A DNA stretch of 64,000 nt. It comes from an uncultured Erythrobacter sp. (GTDB lineage: Bacteria; Pseudomonadota; Alphaproteobacteria; Sphingomonadales; Sphingomonadaceae). Where the stretch lies: assembly GCF_947499705.1 (NCBI RefSeq), contig NZ_CANMPJ010000001.1:2639501-2703500 (forward strand). Reading direction: 5' to 3'. Below are positions 1 to 9,706 of the stretch, piece after piece. Under the pieces are notes generated by a model. The model was given only the letters and a program-made list of their open reading frames with translations. It made no database searches and had not been told where the DNA came from. Both the position numbers and the translations under genes were made by a program. Each line of letters opens with the position of its first letter. Within the stretch, counting starts at the first letter, position 1.

Positions 1-10
1 GGGTTTCAAG

Positions 11-28
11 GGGCGCGGCTAAGCGCCC
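11..28 (-). terminator. Possible terminator hairpin after the cytochrome c gene
   Basis: A perfect 6-bp stem (GGGCGC / GCGCCC) with a 6-nt loop lies 12 nt beyond the stop of the minus-strand cytochrome gene. On the minus strand it is followed by CTTGAAACCC, so the usual run of T is missing. It may be a weak or factor-assisted terminator, or it may belong to whatever lies left of the window. Confidence 0.3.
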
Positions 29-40
29 GGTTGAGCAAGC

Positions 41-742
41 TTACTCTTCGCCTGCTGCTTCGGCGATTTCTTCGCCAGCATTTTGTTCGGCTTCGGCCTC
101 GGCAACTTCACCAGCTTCGCCATCCTCAGGCGTTGCTTCGGCGGCTGCTTCCTCGACATATGCCGGGATTTCGAGGTTTGAACCCAGCGAATTCATGTAA
201 AGCGCAACAGCGGCGCGATCCTCGATCTTCGACAGGCCAGCAAAGCTCATCTTGGTTCCATCGGCGAAAGCGCGCGGGCTCTTGAGCCATTCGCTCATGG
301 TTTCCCAGTCCCACACGCCGCCTTTGTCAGCGAGCGCAGAGCTGTAGTCGAAACCCGGCTTGGCAGCGAGGGAAGCTCCCATGATGCCGTGCAGATTCGG
401 ACCAACGCCGTTGGCGCCGCCTGCTTCAACCGTGTGGCATGACGAGCACTTTGCGTAGACCTTTTCGCCTTTGGCAATCAGTTCAGCCGGTGCCATCATG
501 TTGAGCGCTTCGACCATACCAATCTCGGCCGGACCGGCGCTTTCATCGACCACGCCTTCGATCACATATCCGAGCTGCTCGGGGCGCTCGGGATTGTCGC
601 CGTGGAAATATTTCCCCGACAGGATCGAAAGGCCAAGGCCAAGGCCAGCCGCGAACAGAACCCAGCCCGCTGCCGTGTTGAACAGATCGCCACCGCCCGT
701 CTCGGCTTCCGGCGTCGTTTCCGAAGAGTTTTCTTGTGTCAT
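41..742 (-). CDS. Membrane-anchored c-type cytochrome (CycM/c552-like)
   Basis: Predicted 233-residue monohaem cytochrome c. An N-terminal membrane segment spans about residues 20-41 and should keep the protein attached to the inner membrane with the haem domain in the periplasm. The haem-binding motif CSSCH is at residues 99-103 and the likely axial Met is M165 (TKMSF). This layout fits the CycM/c552 family, which carries electrons from the bc1 complex to terminal oxidases. The last 40 residues are almost entirely Ala, Glu and Gly, an acidic tail outside the folded domain. I chose the ATG at 742; a longer frame to 790 begins with residues that do not resemble a signal. It is divergent from the prephenate dehydratase gene. 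Confidence 0.88.
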   Translation of the reverse strand: MTQENSSETTPEAETGGGDLFNTAAGWVLFAAGLGLGLSILSGKYFHGDNPERPEQLGYVIEGVVDESAGPAEIGMVEALNMMAPAELIAKGEKVYAKCSSCHTVEAGGANGVGPNLHGIMGASLAAKPGFDYSSALADKGGVWDWETMSEWLKSPRAFADGTKMSFAGLSKIEDRAAVALYMNSLGSNLEIPAYVEEAAAEATPEDGEAGEVAEAEAEQNAGEEIAEAAGEE

Positions 743-861
743 CCCGGCGCCCCAATAATGCCGCCTCCACGTGGTGGCAAGGGCGATCACAACATCATTT
801 CTTGCACAGCTTGCAAGTAGGGTTGCCGCCCGGTCGATGCCGCTATAGCAAGCGCGTAATC

Positions 862-1755
862 ATGCGTAGCTTTCCCGGTCCTGCTCTCGAGATTGTCGAC
901 AAGTTGCGCACAGCCGCATCGGTCGATCCATCAAAGGCAATTGCGTTTCAGGGTTCGCCGGGGGCCAATTCGCACCGCGCCGCTACGGAAGCGCGGCCCG
1001 ATGCCTTGCCATTGCCGTGTTTCAGCTTCGAAGATGCGCTTGAAGCGGTCAAGGACGGGCGCGCTGGTCAGGCGATCATTCCGATCGAAAATTCGCAGCA
1101 TGGGCGCGTTGCCGACATCCACTTTCTGTTGCCGGAAAGCGGGCTTGCGATTGTCGGCGAGTATTTCCTGCCGATCCATCATGCGCTGATGGGTCTCGGC
1201 AAAGGCCCCTATGAAGCCGCCTACAGCCATCCGCAAGCGCTGGGACAATCGCGATTCTTCTTGCGGGAGCGCGGCATCGTACCGTTGAGCTATGCCGACA
1301 CAGCGGGCGCGGCGGCGTTCGTGGCAGAGCGCTGCGATCCCAAGCTGGCGGCAATTGCGCCTGCCATTGCCGCTGAACTCTATGGCCTTGAGATCGCGGA
1401 AACGCATGTCGAGGACAGCGAAGACAATATGACGCGGTTCGTCGTTTTGGCCGACGCGCCGGTCGCTCCGGAGACGCTCCAAGGCAAGGACGCGATCACC
1501 ACTTTCATCTTCGAGGTGAAGAATATTCCGGCGGCGCTCTACAAGGTGCTTGGCTGTTTCGCGACCAATGGCGTCAACATGACCAAGCTCGAAAGCTACC
1601 AGCAGGGCACCAGCTTTTCCGCAACGATGTTCTATGCCGACATCATCGGCATGCCGGGTGATCCGGCAGTCGACCGCGCGCTGGAAGAATGCGCGTTTCA
1701 TTCCAAGGAATTGCGCCTGCTCGGCACGTACGAACAAGCACGTCCGCGCGGATAA
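862..1755 (+). CDS. pheA: Prephenate dehydratase
   Basis: 297 residues. It converts prephenate to phenylpyruvate in phenylalanine synthesis. The N-terminal catalytic domain starts with IAFQGSPGANSH and contains the family motif DNMTRF near residue 190; the C-terminal ACT domain (about residues 205-285, with the LESY stretch where the P-protein ESRP motif sits) gives feedback sensing of phenylalanine. There is no chorismate mutase domain, so this is the monofunctional form usual in alphaproteobacteria. The ATG at 862 was preferred because the residues upstream of it (back to 736) overlap the divergent cytochrome gene and show no family similarity. Confidence 0.93.
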   Translation: MRSFPGPALEIVDKLRTAASVDPSKAIAFQGSPGANSHRAATEARPDALPLPCFSFEDALEAVKDGRAGQAIIPIENSQHGRVADIHFLLPESGLAIVGEYFLPIHHALMGLGKGPYEAAYSHPQALGQSRFFLRERGIVPLSYADTAGAAAFVAERCDPKLAAIAPAIAAELYGLEIAETHVEDSEDNMTRFVVLADAPVAPETLQGKDAITTFIFEVKNIPAALYKVLGCFATNGVNMTKLESYQQGTSFSATMFYADIIGMPGDPAVDRALEECAFHSKELRLLGTYEQARPRG

Positions 1756-1827
1756 TCGACAACAACCTCGTTTCGCTTGGCTTGGGGTGTTGCACCCTGC
1801 GGTGAGCCGTGCCACCACTTCAGATGC

Positions 1828-2538
1828 ATGACCACCGTGATGCAATCTTCCTCGGCACAATCCAATGCCTTCTCAGGGTCCTCCGCACCGGAGGGGTGGG
1901 AAGATGTGCGCAGCGACCCCGACATCCAGTTCGAGCGGGTAGATATCCCGCAGCAACCACCGCGCGAGCCGAACTGGTTCGAAAAGATGATTCAGAGCGT
2001 TCTCGAATTCCTTGCAGACCTGCTCGCGCCGGTCGGGCGAGCTCTGGGCAGCTCATGGCCGGTGCTGCAATGGATCCTGCTCGGCCTGCTTGTGCTGTTC
2101 GTGGCCTACCTGATCTATCGCCTCGTCGATCCGGGCTGGTTCGGCCGAAATGCTTCCAATGCCGCAGAGGGCGAAGACGAAGGCTGGGCTCCGGATCAGG
2201 AAGAAAGTATCGCTTTGTTGGAAGATGCTGACAAACTCGCCGCCGAAGGACGCTTTGATGAGGCGACCCATCTGCTGCTCAAACGCAGTGTGACACACAT
2301 CGCGGCGGCGCGGCCTGATTGGGTCGAACCTTCCAGCACCGCGCGCGAACTCGCCGCACTGCCGGCCTTGTCCGATGCCGCACGCGGAGCATTCCGGATC
2401 ATTTCGGAGCGGGTTGAACGCAGCCTGTTTGCGCTGCGCTCACTCGATCGCACCGATTGGGAAGCGGCGCGATCGGCCTATGCCGAGTTTGCGCTGGCTA
2501 AAATTGGCGAAAGCCGCGCCTTGGGGACGCAGGCATGA
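1828..2538 (+). CDS. DUF4129 domain membrane protein
   Basis: 236 residues. A single strong membrane helix lies near residues 78-98, after a proline-rich N-terminal region; the C-terminal half is the soluble helical part typical of DUF4129 (STARELAALPALSDAARGAF and a final DWEAARSAYAEFA stretch). This family regularly sits beside MoxR ATPases and DUF58 proteins. The stop overlaps the start of the next gene by 4 nt, so it is the first gene of the MoxR operon. The exact biochemical role is unknown; the family resemblance is from memory of the C-terminal pattern. Confidence 0.75.
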   Translation: MTTVMQSSSAQSNAFSGSSAPEGWEDVRSDPDIQFERVDIPQQPPREPNWFEKMIQSVLEFLADLLAPVGRALGSSWPVLQWILLGLLVLFVAYLIYRLVDPGWFGRNASNAAEGEDEGWAPDQEESIALLEDADKLAAEGRFDEATHLLLKRSVTHIAAARPDWVEPSSTARELAALPALSDAARGAFRIISERVERSLFALRSLDRTDWEAARSAYAEFALAKIGESRALGTQA

Positions 2539-3796
2539 ACGCGATAACGGATCAGCGGCGCGGCGGCGGGCCGTTCGGACGCGGCGCAGTGCTTGGCATG
2601 GTCGTGATCGGCTTCACCGCCTTCATCGCCATGCTGTATTTCCTCAGCACCGGGGACACCGGCGGCAAGGACAATAACGGAGCCGCCCACGCGGCTGCCA
2701 ACGGGCTTAACGGCTATTCGGCTTTGGTTCGGATGCTCGAGGCCGAGGGATATGAGGTCAATCGGTCGCGTGAGGCCAGCGGCATGGATACGCCCGACCT
2801 GCTAATCCTGACGCCTCCATCCTTTGCCGATGCAGAGGAGATGACCAAGATCCTGCGCGACCGTGCCTATACCGGTCCGACGCTCGTCATCCTGCCAAAG
2901 TGGATGGCATTCGGCTTCCCCGCAGGGACGCCGGAAGAAGTGCGCAGAAAGGTAAAGGATGGCTGGGTCCAGTTGGGGGACGCCTTTGCGCCGGATTGGA
3001 TGGCCGACCTGGACGAACCCTTTGCGATTGAAACCGAAGTCGCCACCGACGAAACACCGACATGGGCTGGATTGCAGGCGCAAGGCGTGTTGCCCGATAG
3101 CAGCGTTGTTGGAGCGTCACGGAAATCCGGCCAAACGGCTTTGCTGATGGACGGTTCTGGCAGACCGCTGGTTGTACAGTTCAACAATGTCGACATGTTT
3201 GGTGGGGCAAGCGATACGGAGCCGGTCACCTATGTGATCGAGCCGGACCTGATGAACAACTACGGCTTGTCTGACGGTGAACGGGCAGCGATGGCGCTAA
3301 GGCTCGTTGAAGAGGCCGGCTATGGCTCGGATTACCCGGTCACATTCGACCTCACGCTCAATGGCCTCGGCGCTTCGGTGAACCTGCTGACGCTTGCATT
3401 CAGGCCGCCATTCCTGGCTGCAACGCTATGCCTGATTGTAGCCATGCTGATCGTCGGTTGGCGCTCTTTCCAGCGTTTCGGGCCTGCGGTGGCGAATGGT
3501 CCTGCGATTGCATTCGGCAAATCACGTCTGGTCACCAATGGCGCAGGCTTGATCATGCGCGCCGGGCGGCTGCGGTTGCTGGCCGAGCCCTATGCCGATC
3601 TCTCGGCGCGCCGGTTGGCCGATGCGCTTGGCCTGACCAAGCATGACCCGGAGAGCATCGACGCTGCCCTTGCGGTGCGATTGCCACAGGAAGAACCCTT
3701 TTCACGCCGCGCGGCCCGCCTGCGTGACGCCAAGAAACCATCCGAAATTCTGCGCGCCGCACAGGCGCTCAAGGAGCTTGAAGGGAAGTTGAGCAA

Positions 3797-3800
<4 letters not shown>
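2535..3800 (+). CDS. DUF4350 domain membrane protein
   Basis: 421 residues, with an N-terminal membrane helix at about residues 18-38 and a second near 295-315. Between them is the DUF4350 domain, an alpha/beta fold that starts NGYSALVRMLEAEGYEV and continues with LLILTPP, as in a class I glutamine amidotransferase-like fold without an obvious catalytic Cys. The start and stop overlap both neighbours by 4 nt. DUF4350 proteins are commonly encoded between DUF4129 and MoxR genes; their function is not established. Confidence 0.8.
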
Positions 3801-4759
<959 letters not shown>

Positions 4760-4763
4760 AGCA

Positions 4764-6110
4764 ATGAAGCTGCGCGAGATCTCCTGGTCCCTGCCAATCG
4801 TGCCGACCGAGCTGACCGCTTGGCTGGCCGCTGGCTTTGCGCCGATCGCGGTCGTGATCGCGGCGGTGGTTCCGGGCCTGTGGATCATCGCGCCGATTGC
4901 CGCCTTGGCCTTGCTCGCGCTCGTGGTGCTCGATGGAATGCTGGCAGGAAAGCGGAGCGACTGGCGTATTTTCGTGCCCGCCGACACCGAAGTGGGCCAA
5001 CCGACCGAATTGTCGATGCAGGCGAAACTGCCCTCCGGCTCAATCTCCAAGGTGGAAGGCGCATTGGAGTTCGACCCGCGTCTCGGCGACAAAGGCGTCG
5101 CGCGGTTCCGCCTGAACCCGGTCGAATTCGAAGAGCACGTGCGCGGAAGCCATATCGCGCATCCGACGCGGCGGGGGACCGCCAAGGTGACGCGGGCATG
5201 GCTGCGGTGGACCGGTCCGCTTGGCCTTGGCTCGCGCCAGATATCGGGAAGCCTCACCGACGAAGTGCGGATATGGCCGGACCTTTCACCTGTGCGCAGC
5301 CGCGAATTGCAGACATTCCTGCGCGATGCTCAGACGGGTCTAATAGCGCGGCGCATTCGCGGCGAAGGCACACAGTTCGAAGCGCTTTCGGAGTACGAAG
5401 CCGGCATGGATCGCCGCCGGATCGACTGGAAAGCGAGCGCGCGGCACAATCACCTCTACGCCCGCGAAAACGAAAGCGAGCGCAACAACCAGATCGTCTT
5501 CGCCTTCGATTGCGGGCAAGCCATGTGCGAGCCGGTCGACGGGATGCCGCGCATCGACCGCGCGGTCTCCGCTGCTCTCACTTGCGGCTATGTCGCGTTG
5601 AAAGGCGGCGACAAGGTTTCGCTGTTCGGATTTGGCCAGCGCCCGCAAGTGATGACGCCGTTCGTTAGCGATGCGCGCGCATTCCACCGCTTGCAAAGCG
5701 CCGCAGCGGGTCTCGATTACACGGCGAATGAGCCGAACTTTACCCTCGCGCTCGCGACCCTGACGGCCAAGCTCAAGCGCCGCTCGCTGATCGTATTGTT
5801 CTCCGACTTCACCGATCCGACTGCGGCGGAGATGATGGTCGAAAGCATCGGCAGGCTGGTCGACAAGCACCTCGTGCTGTTCGTCACGATCGCCGACAGC
5901 GAGCTTGAAACGTTTGTTGGCGAAGAGCCCGGCGATATTGCCACCCTCGCCCGCAGCGTCACCGCCGATACGCTCGCGCATCAGCGCAGCATCGTGCTCC
6001 AGCGCCTGCGCCGGATGGGTGTCGATGTGATCGAGGCGCCATGGGACAAGATCGGCTACCAGCTGATCGACCGCTATTTCATCATCAAGGGCAGCGAGGC
6101 GATCGGATGA
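4764..6110 (+). CDS. DUF58 (vWA-like) membrane protein
   Basis: 448 residues. Two hydrophobic segments near residues 20-60 anchor the protein. The DUF58 core motif is seen at about residues 212-240 (YEAGMDRRRIDWKASAR followed by ARENESERNN), and a vWA-like fold continues with VFAFDCGQAM, where the D-x-G-x-x-M pattern stands in place of the MIDAS D-x-S-x-S. It is encoded directly after MoxR and its stop overlaps the start of the SpoIIM-like gene. DUF58 proteins are probable clients of the co-encoded MoxR ATPase. Confidence 0.9.
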   Translation: MKLREISWSLPIVPTELTAWLAAGFAPIAVVIAAVVPGLWIIAPIAALALLALVVLDGMLAGKRSDWRIFVPADTEVGQPTELSMQAKLPSGSISKVEGALEFDPRLGDKGVARFRLNPVEFEEHVRGSHIAHPTRRGTAKVTRAWLRWTGPLGLGSRQISGSLTDEVRIWPDLSPVRSRELQTFLRDAQTGLIARRIRGEGTQFEALSEYEAGMDRRRIDWKASARHNHLYARENESERNNQIVFAFDCGQAMCEPVDGMPRIDRAVSAALTCGYVALKGGDKVSLFGFGQRPQVMTPFVSDARAFHRLQSAAAGLDYTANEPNFTLALATLTAKLKRRSLIVLFSDFTDPTAAEMMVESIGRLVDKHLVLFVTIADSELETFVGEEPGDIATLARSVTADTLAHQRSIVLQRLRRMGVDVIEAPWDKIGYQLIDRYFIIKGSEAIG

Positions 6111-7171
6111 AGGCGCCTACGCTCTCTGGCTGGTTCGGGCGCGGTGAGATTGCCGCCCCTGCCGATATCGAAAGCGCGGCCTTGCGCTCGGATCGCTTCC
6201 GCTTGGAACGTGAGAGTGATTGGCGGCGACTAGAGGATATCGTCAAGCGCATGGAACGCGGCGGCTTGCGCCGGGTCGATGATGCCGAGCTGCTCGCCCT
6301 CCCAACCCTTTACCGGACCGCAGCATCTAGCCTCTCAGTCGCGCGCGAGACATCGCTGGATGCGGCGACACTGCGCTATCTCGAAAGCCTGGTGCAGCGC
6401 GCCTGGTTCCAGGTGTACGGCCCGCGCAAAGGCTTCTTCGGATGGCTACGCGAGTTTCTGATGGGCGGGTGGAGCCGCGCGGTACGCGAGATCTGGCTCG
6501 ACATGTGCGTCGCGCTGTTCGTGATGGTTGCCGGTTCGATCGTCGGATGGATCCTCGTCGCGCAAGATCGCGACTGGTATTACCGCCTCGTCCCCGCCCA
6601 ATTCACCGACACCCGCGTACCGGGCGCCACGCGTGAGCAATTGCTGGAGACGCTCGGCACGGAAGAGGGCGCGGGCGGGCTTTCGGTCTTTGCCGCGCAA
6701 TTGTTCAGCAACAATGCGGGGGTCGCGATCCTCGCCTTTGCGCTCGGGTTCGCGTTTGGCGTGCCTTCGCTGCTGCTGCTCGTTTACAATCTCGCAGTGC
6801 TTGGTGCGATGTTCTGGCTGTTCGCAGGACAGGACCTTGGCTGGGAATTTGCCGCGTGGCTCAGCGTGCATGGCACGACCGAACTGCTCGCGATCCTGCT
6901 GGCAGGCGCAGCAGGCATGCATATCGGCCGGTCGATGGCATTTCCCGGCGACAGATCCGTACTCGAAGCCGCCGCAATCAGCGGGCGGCGCGGCGCGATG
7001 GTGATGGTCGGCGTGGTGCTGATGATGGTGGTCGCGGCCTTGCTGGAAGCCTTCCCTCGGCAGCTTGTCGGCGGGGTCGAGAGCCGCTTCCTGATCGGCG
7101 GGGGGATGCTGGCCTTCTGGATGGCTTATTTCTTCCTGTACCGCCCACAGCGCGTTGGGGATGAGCGATGA
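6107..7171 (+). CDS. SpoIIM-like (stage II sporulation protein M/DUF95) membrane protein
   Basis: 354 residues with a soluble N-terminal third and five or six membrane segments from about residue 130 onward. The order resembles the SpoIIM/DUF95 family: VREIWLDMCVALFVMVAGS entering the first helix and SVHGTTELLAILLAGAAG in a late helix (the HGxxE motif is characteristic). The ATG at 6107 overlaps the preceding TGA. The family is found in many non-sporulating bacteria, next to RDD and MoxR genes, so a sporulation role is not implied. Confidence 0.85.
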   Translation: MKAPTLSGWFGRGEIAAPADIESAALRSDRFRLERESDWRRLEDIVKRMERGGLRRVDDAELLALPTLYRTAASSLSVARETSLDAATLRYLESLVQRAWFQVYGPRKGFFGWLREFLMGGWSRAVREIWLDMCVALFVMVAGSIVGWILVAQDRDWYYRLVPAQFTDTRVPGATREQLLETLGTEEGAGGLSVFAAQLFSNNAGVAILAFALGFAFGVPSLLLLVYNLAVLGAMFWLFAGQDLGWEFAAWLSVHGTTELLAILLAGAAGMHIGRSMAFPGDRSVLEAAAISGRRGAMVMVGVVLMMVVAALLEAFPRQLVGGVESRFLIGGGMLAFWMAYFFLYRPQRVGDER

Positions 7172-8106
7172 GCACAGTTCCCGCGACCGTCGCCCCTTCG
7201 GCGCCCGCCACCCATCAGACGAACAAGCGCGAGCGCGTGCTGATCACGCCCGAAGGCATTTCAGTGCCAGTCACGGTCGCATCGCGCGGCGCACGGGTCG
7301 CGGCTCTGATCCTGGACTTCGTGATCCTGTATGTCGGCATGATCATTGTCATCATGCTGCTGGCATGGGTCGCGGGAGGCCTGTTCGAGCAGATCGTCAA
7401 CACCGCCGATCAGTCGATCAGCGGAGCGGGCGAGTTTCTGTTCATCGTGTTCGTCCTGTTCCTGTTCCTCGCGCGCTACGGGTATTTTCTCGGCTTCGAG
7501 CTGGGTCCGCGCGGCGCCACGCTGGGCAAGCGGGCGGTCGGCATCCGCGTCGCCGCGCGCGACGGCGGTCGGCTCACCCCTGAAGCCGTGATCGCCCGCA
7601 ATCTGCTGCGCGATATCGAGCTGTTCATGCCGCTCGTATTCGCAATGGTCGCGCCAAGCGGCGAGATGGGCAATTTCGGCTATGCCGGTCTGGCTTGGCT
7701 GTTGGTGATCCTCGCTATCCCGTTGCTCAACAAGGACGGACTGCGGGCTGGCGATATTATCGCTGGAACCTGGATGGTCGAGGCCCCGCGCACCAAGCTG
7801 GCCGATGCGCTCTCCACCCAAGGCGCGTCCAAGGGCACCAGCGAGGTGACAGGCGCGCGCTACGACTTTGGCGAAGCAGAGCTGAGCATTTACGGCGAAC
7901 GCGAGCTGCAGACGCTCGAACGCGTCCTGCGTGAAGATCAGCCCGACGCAATTTCCGCGGTGCACGAAACGATTTGCCGGAAGATTGGCTGGGACCCCGG
8001 TGCGGGTGACGAGCGCGCCTTCCTTGAGGCGTTCTACGCCCAACTGCGCGCCAAGCTCGAAAGCGACATGCGCTTCGGCAAACGCAAAGCGGACAAGCAT
8101 TCGTGA
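7168..8106 (+). CDS. RDD family membrane protein
   Basis: 312 residues. The RDD domain occupies about residues 40-210 with three hydrophobic segments; the Arg of the first motif and the Asp of the first helix are visible in GARVAALILDF, and LGPRGATLGKRAVGIRV is the conserved loop. The C-terminal 100 residues are soluble and helical. It is the last member of the six-gene MoxR cluster, and its stop overlaps the next start by 4 nt (GTGA). RDD proteins are membrane proteins of unclear transport function. Confidence 0.85.
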   Translation: MSTVPATVAPSAPATHQTNKRERVLITPEGISVPVTVASRGARVAALILDFVILYVGMIIVIMLLAWVAGGLFEQIVNTADQSISGAGEFLFIVFVLFLFLARYGYFLGFELGPRGATLGKRAVGIRVAARDGGRLTPEAVIARNLLRDIELFMPLVFAMVAPSGEMGNFGYAGLAWLLVILAIPLLNKDGLRAGDIIAGTWMVEAPRTKLADALSTQGASKGTSEVTGARYDFGEAELSIYGERELQTLERVLREDQPDAISAVHETICRKIGWDPGAGDERAFLEAFYAQLRAKLESDMRFGKRKADKHS

Positions 8107-8567
8107 GCAGGTGGCGGATTGAGCCGGACGATCTCACCGGCGAAGCCGTGCTCGGACTGCTGCAACTCCACCTCGATGAAATGTATAAATGGTCACCTGC
8201 TGACAAGGTCCACGCCATGCCAGCCGAGCGGCTGCGCGAACCCGATGTCTCCTTCTTCGCAGTGTGGGACGGAGATCATTTGGCAGCGGTCGGAGCCTTG
8301 AAGGCGCTCGGCGAAGATCGCGGCGAACTTAAGTCGATGCGCGCGGCCCCTGATTATCGCGGCAAGGGCGCTGGTGAGGCCTTGCTGGTACACCTGCTGG
8401 AAGAGGCGCGGCGAAGAGGATACACTTGGGTCGGTCTGGAAACAGGACGGCCGGAGGAATTCCGCCCCGCCCAGCAGCTCTACGAGAAACATGGCTTTGC
8501 CGAATGTCCTGCCTTCGGCGACTATGTCTCTGACGAGTTCAGCCTGTGTATGGAGAAGCACCTGTGA
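8103..8567 (+). CDS. GNAT family N-acetyltransferase
   Basis: 154 residues beginning with GTG. Acetyl-CoA-binding motif A is clear at about residues 76-92 (LKSMRAAPDYRGKGAGEALL, with the R-G-x-G-x-G/A signature), and motif B follows near YEKHGFAEC. GNAT enzymes transfer an acetyl group to amines; this one resembles the small PA4866/YbbK-like soluble group, but the substrate cannot be told from sequence. It overlaps the RDD gene by 4 nt and the beta-lactamase gene by 4 nt, so it is translationally linked to both. Confidence 0.87.
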   Translation: MSRWRIEPDDLTGEAVLGLLQLHLDEMYKWSPADKVHAMPAERLREPDVSFFAVWDGDHLAAVGALKALGEDRGELKSMRAAPDYRGKGAGEALLVHLLEEARRRGYTWVGLETGRPEEFRPAQQLYEKHGFAECPAFGDYVSDEFSLCMEKHL

Positions 8568-9478
8568 CCATTGAGCGGCGCGCATTCCTAGGGGGAGCAT
8601 TGGCACTCGGCGCGAGTGCGTGCGTGCCGATTGACCGCACCGTGCTCGGCAGGTTGGACGCACGGCTCCGGATCATCGAAGCCGCTGGGAATGGCACTCT
8701 CGGCGCCGAGATCTACGACACCGGCACTGGGGAAACGCTGGGGATCAACAGCAATCGCCGGTTCGGGCATTGCTCCTCATTCAAACTCTCGCTCGCGGCC
8801 ATGGTACTCGCACGGCACGCCAGCGGAGCCATTGATGCAGACAAGCGCGTGACATGGACCGAAGATCAACTGCTTAGCTATTCCCCTTTCACAAGGCCCA
8901 AGCTGTCGGAAGGCGCGAGCCTCCGCGAACTCGCTCGTGCGACCCAGGAAACCTCCGACAACACCGCAGCCAACATTCTACTGCAAGAGTTGGGTGGGCC
9001 ATCGGCGCTAACAGCTTTCTGGAGAGAGATCGGCGACCCGACCAGCCGTCTCGATCGGATCGAGCCCGCGCTCAACAATGTCCCGCTGGCCGAAGTCCGC
9101 GACACGACAACGCCTGCTGCCATGGCCCGAACGGTCGCGGGGCTGGTGTTCGGGGACGTTTTGCCCGAGGCAGAGCGCGCGACGCTCAGGCAATGGATGG
9201 CCGATACGTCCACGGGCCTGCGCCGGGTGCGCGCCGGACTGCCCGAGGAATGGCGGGCGGGTGACAAGACGGGCACCTCGTTCTGGCCCGGCATGGGCAG
9301 CCTGTATGTCGATATCGGCTTCGTCGAGCCGCCGGATCGCGCGCCGCTGACATTCGCGACCTATTTCCGCGCCCGCGAAACGCATGGCGCTATCGACGCG
9401 GCAGCGGAGGCAACGCTCGCCAAGATCGGCGATGTGATTGTCGATTTCGCCGAGGTCGATGACGGATTTCCGTTCTAG
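8564..9478 (+). CDS. bla: Class A serine beta-lactamase (Tat-type lipoprotein)
   Basis: 304 residues from a GTG overlapping the previous stop. All class A landmarks are intact: S71-x-x-K74 (SSFK), S131-D-N133, E167-P-A-L-N171 (the deacylating Glu) and K235-T-G. The N-terminus ERRAFLGG resembles a twin-arginine motif and GASAC (C20) a lipobox, so the enzyme is probably exported by Tat and lipidated. C70 precedes the active serine, as in some carbapenem-hydrolysing class A enzymes, but the spectrum cannot be deduced. No ampR-like regulator or mobile element is adjacent; it appears to be a native chromosomal gene. Confidence 0.92.
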   Translation: MTIERRAFLGGALALGASACVPIDRTVLGRLDARLRIIEAAGNGTLGAEIYDTGTGETLGINSNRRFGHCSSFKLSLAAMVLARHASGAIDADKRVTWTEDQLLSYSPFTRPKLSEGASLRELARATQETSDNTAANILLQELGGPSALTAFWREIGDPTSRLDRIEPALNNVPLAEVRDTTTPAAMARTVAGLVFGDVLPEAERATLRQWMADTSTGLRRVRAGLPEEWRAGDKTGTSFWPGMGSLYVDIGFVEPPDRAPLTFATYFRARETHGAIDAAAEATLAKIGDVIVDFAEVDDGFPF

Positions 9479-9511
9479 CCGCGATCTGATACCTTCTTCG
9501 CCGGAGGGATC

Positions 9512-9706
9512 ATGGAACGGGCACTCAAATTCATCGCTGGCATCTTGCCGCTGGTATTCGCCTTCGCGTTTCTTGTGCCCGTGATCGATCAGGGCATGCA
9601 GGCCGTTGGCGTCAGCGCGCCGCTTGGTCTCTCCACGCTCACTTTCGCGCTGATTGTTGGTGGCGGTTGGGGTCTGTTCGCGCAGATCACGGGGCGGTTC
9701 ATATGA
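9512..9706 (+). CDS. Small two-helix membrane protein
   Basis: 64 residues with two hydrophobic segments (about 6-26 and 41-60) separated by a short polar turn. A ribosome-binding sequence (GGAGG) is seen shortly before the ATG. It overlaps the desaturase gene by 4 nt (ATGA), which argues that it is real and co-translated. I do not recognise the family. It could be an accessory or assembly subunit for the downstream membrane desaturase. Confidence 0.7.
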   Translation: MERALKFIAGILPLVFAFAFLVPVIDQGMQAVGVSAPLGLSTLTFALIVGGGWGLFAQITGRFI

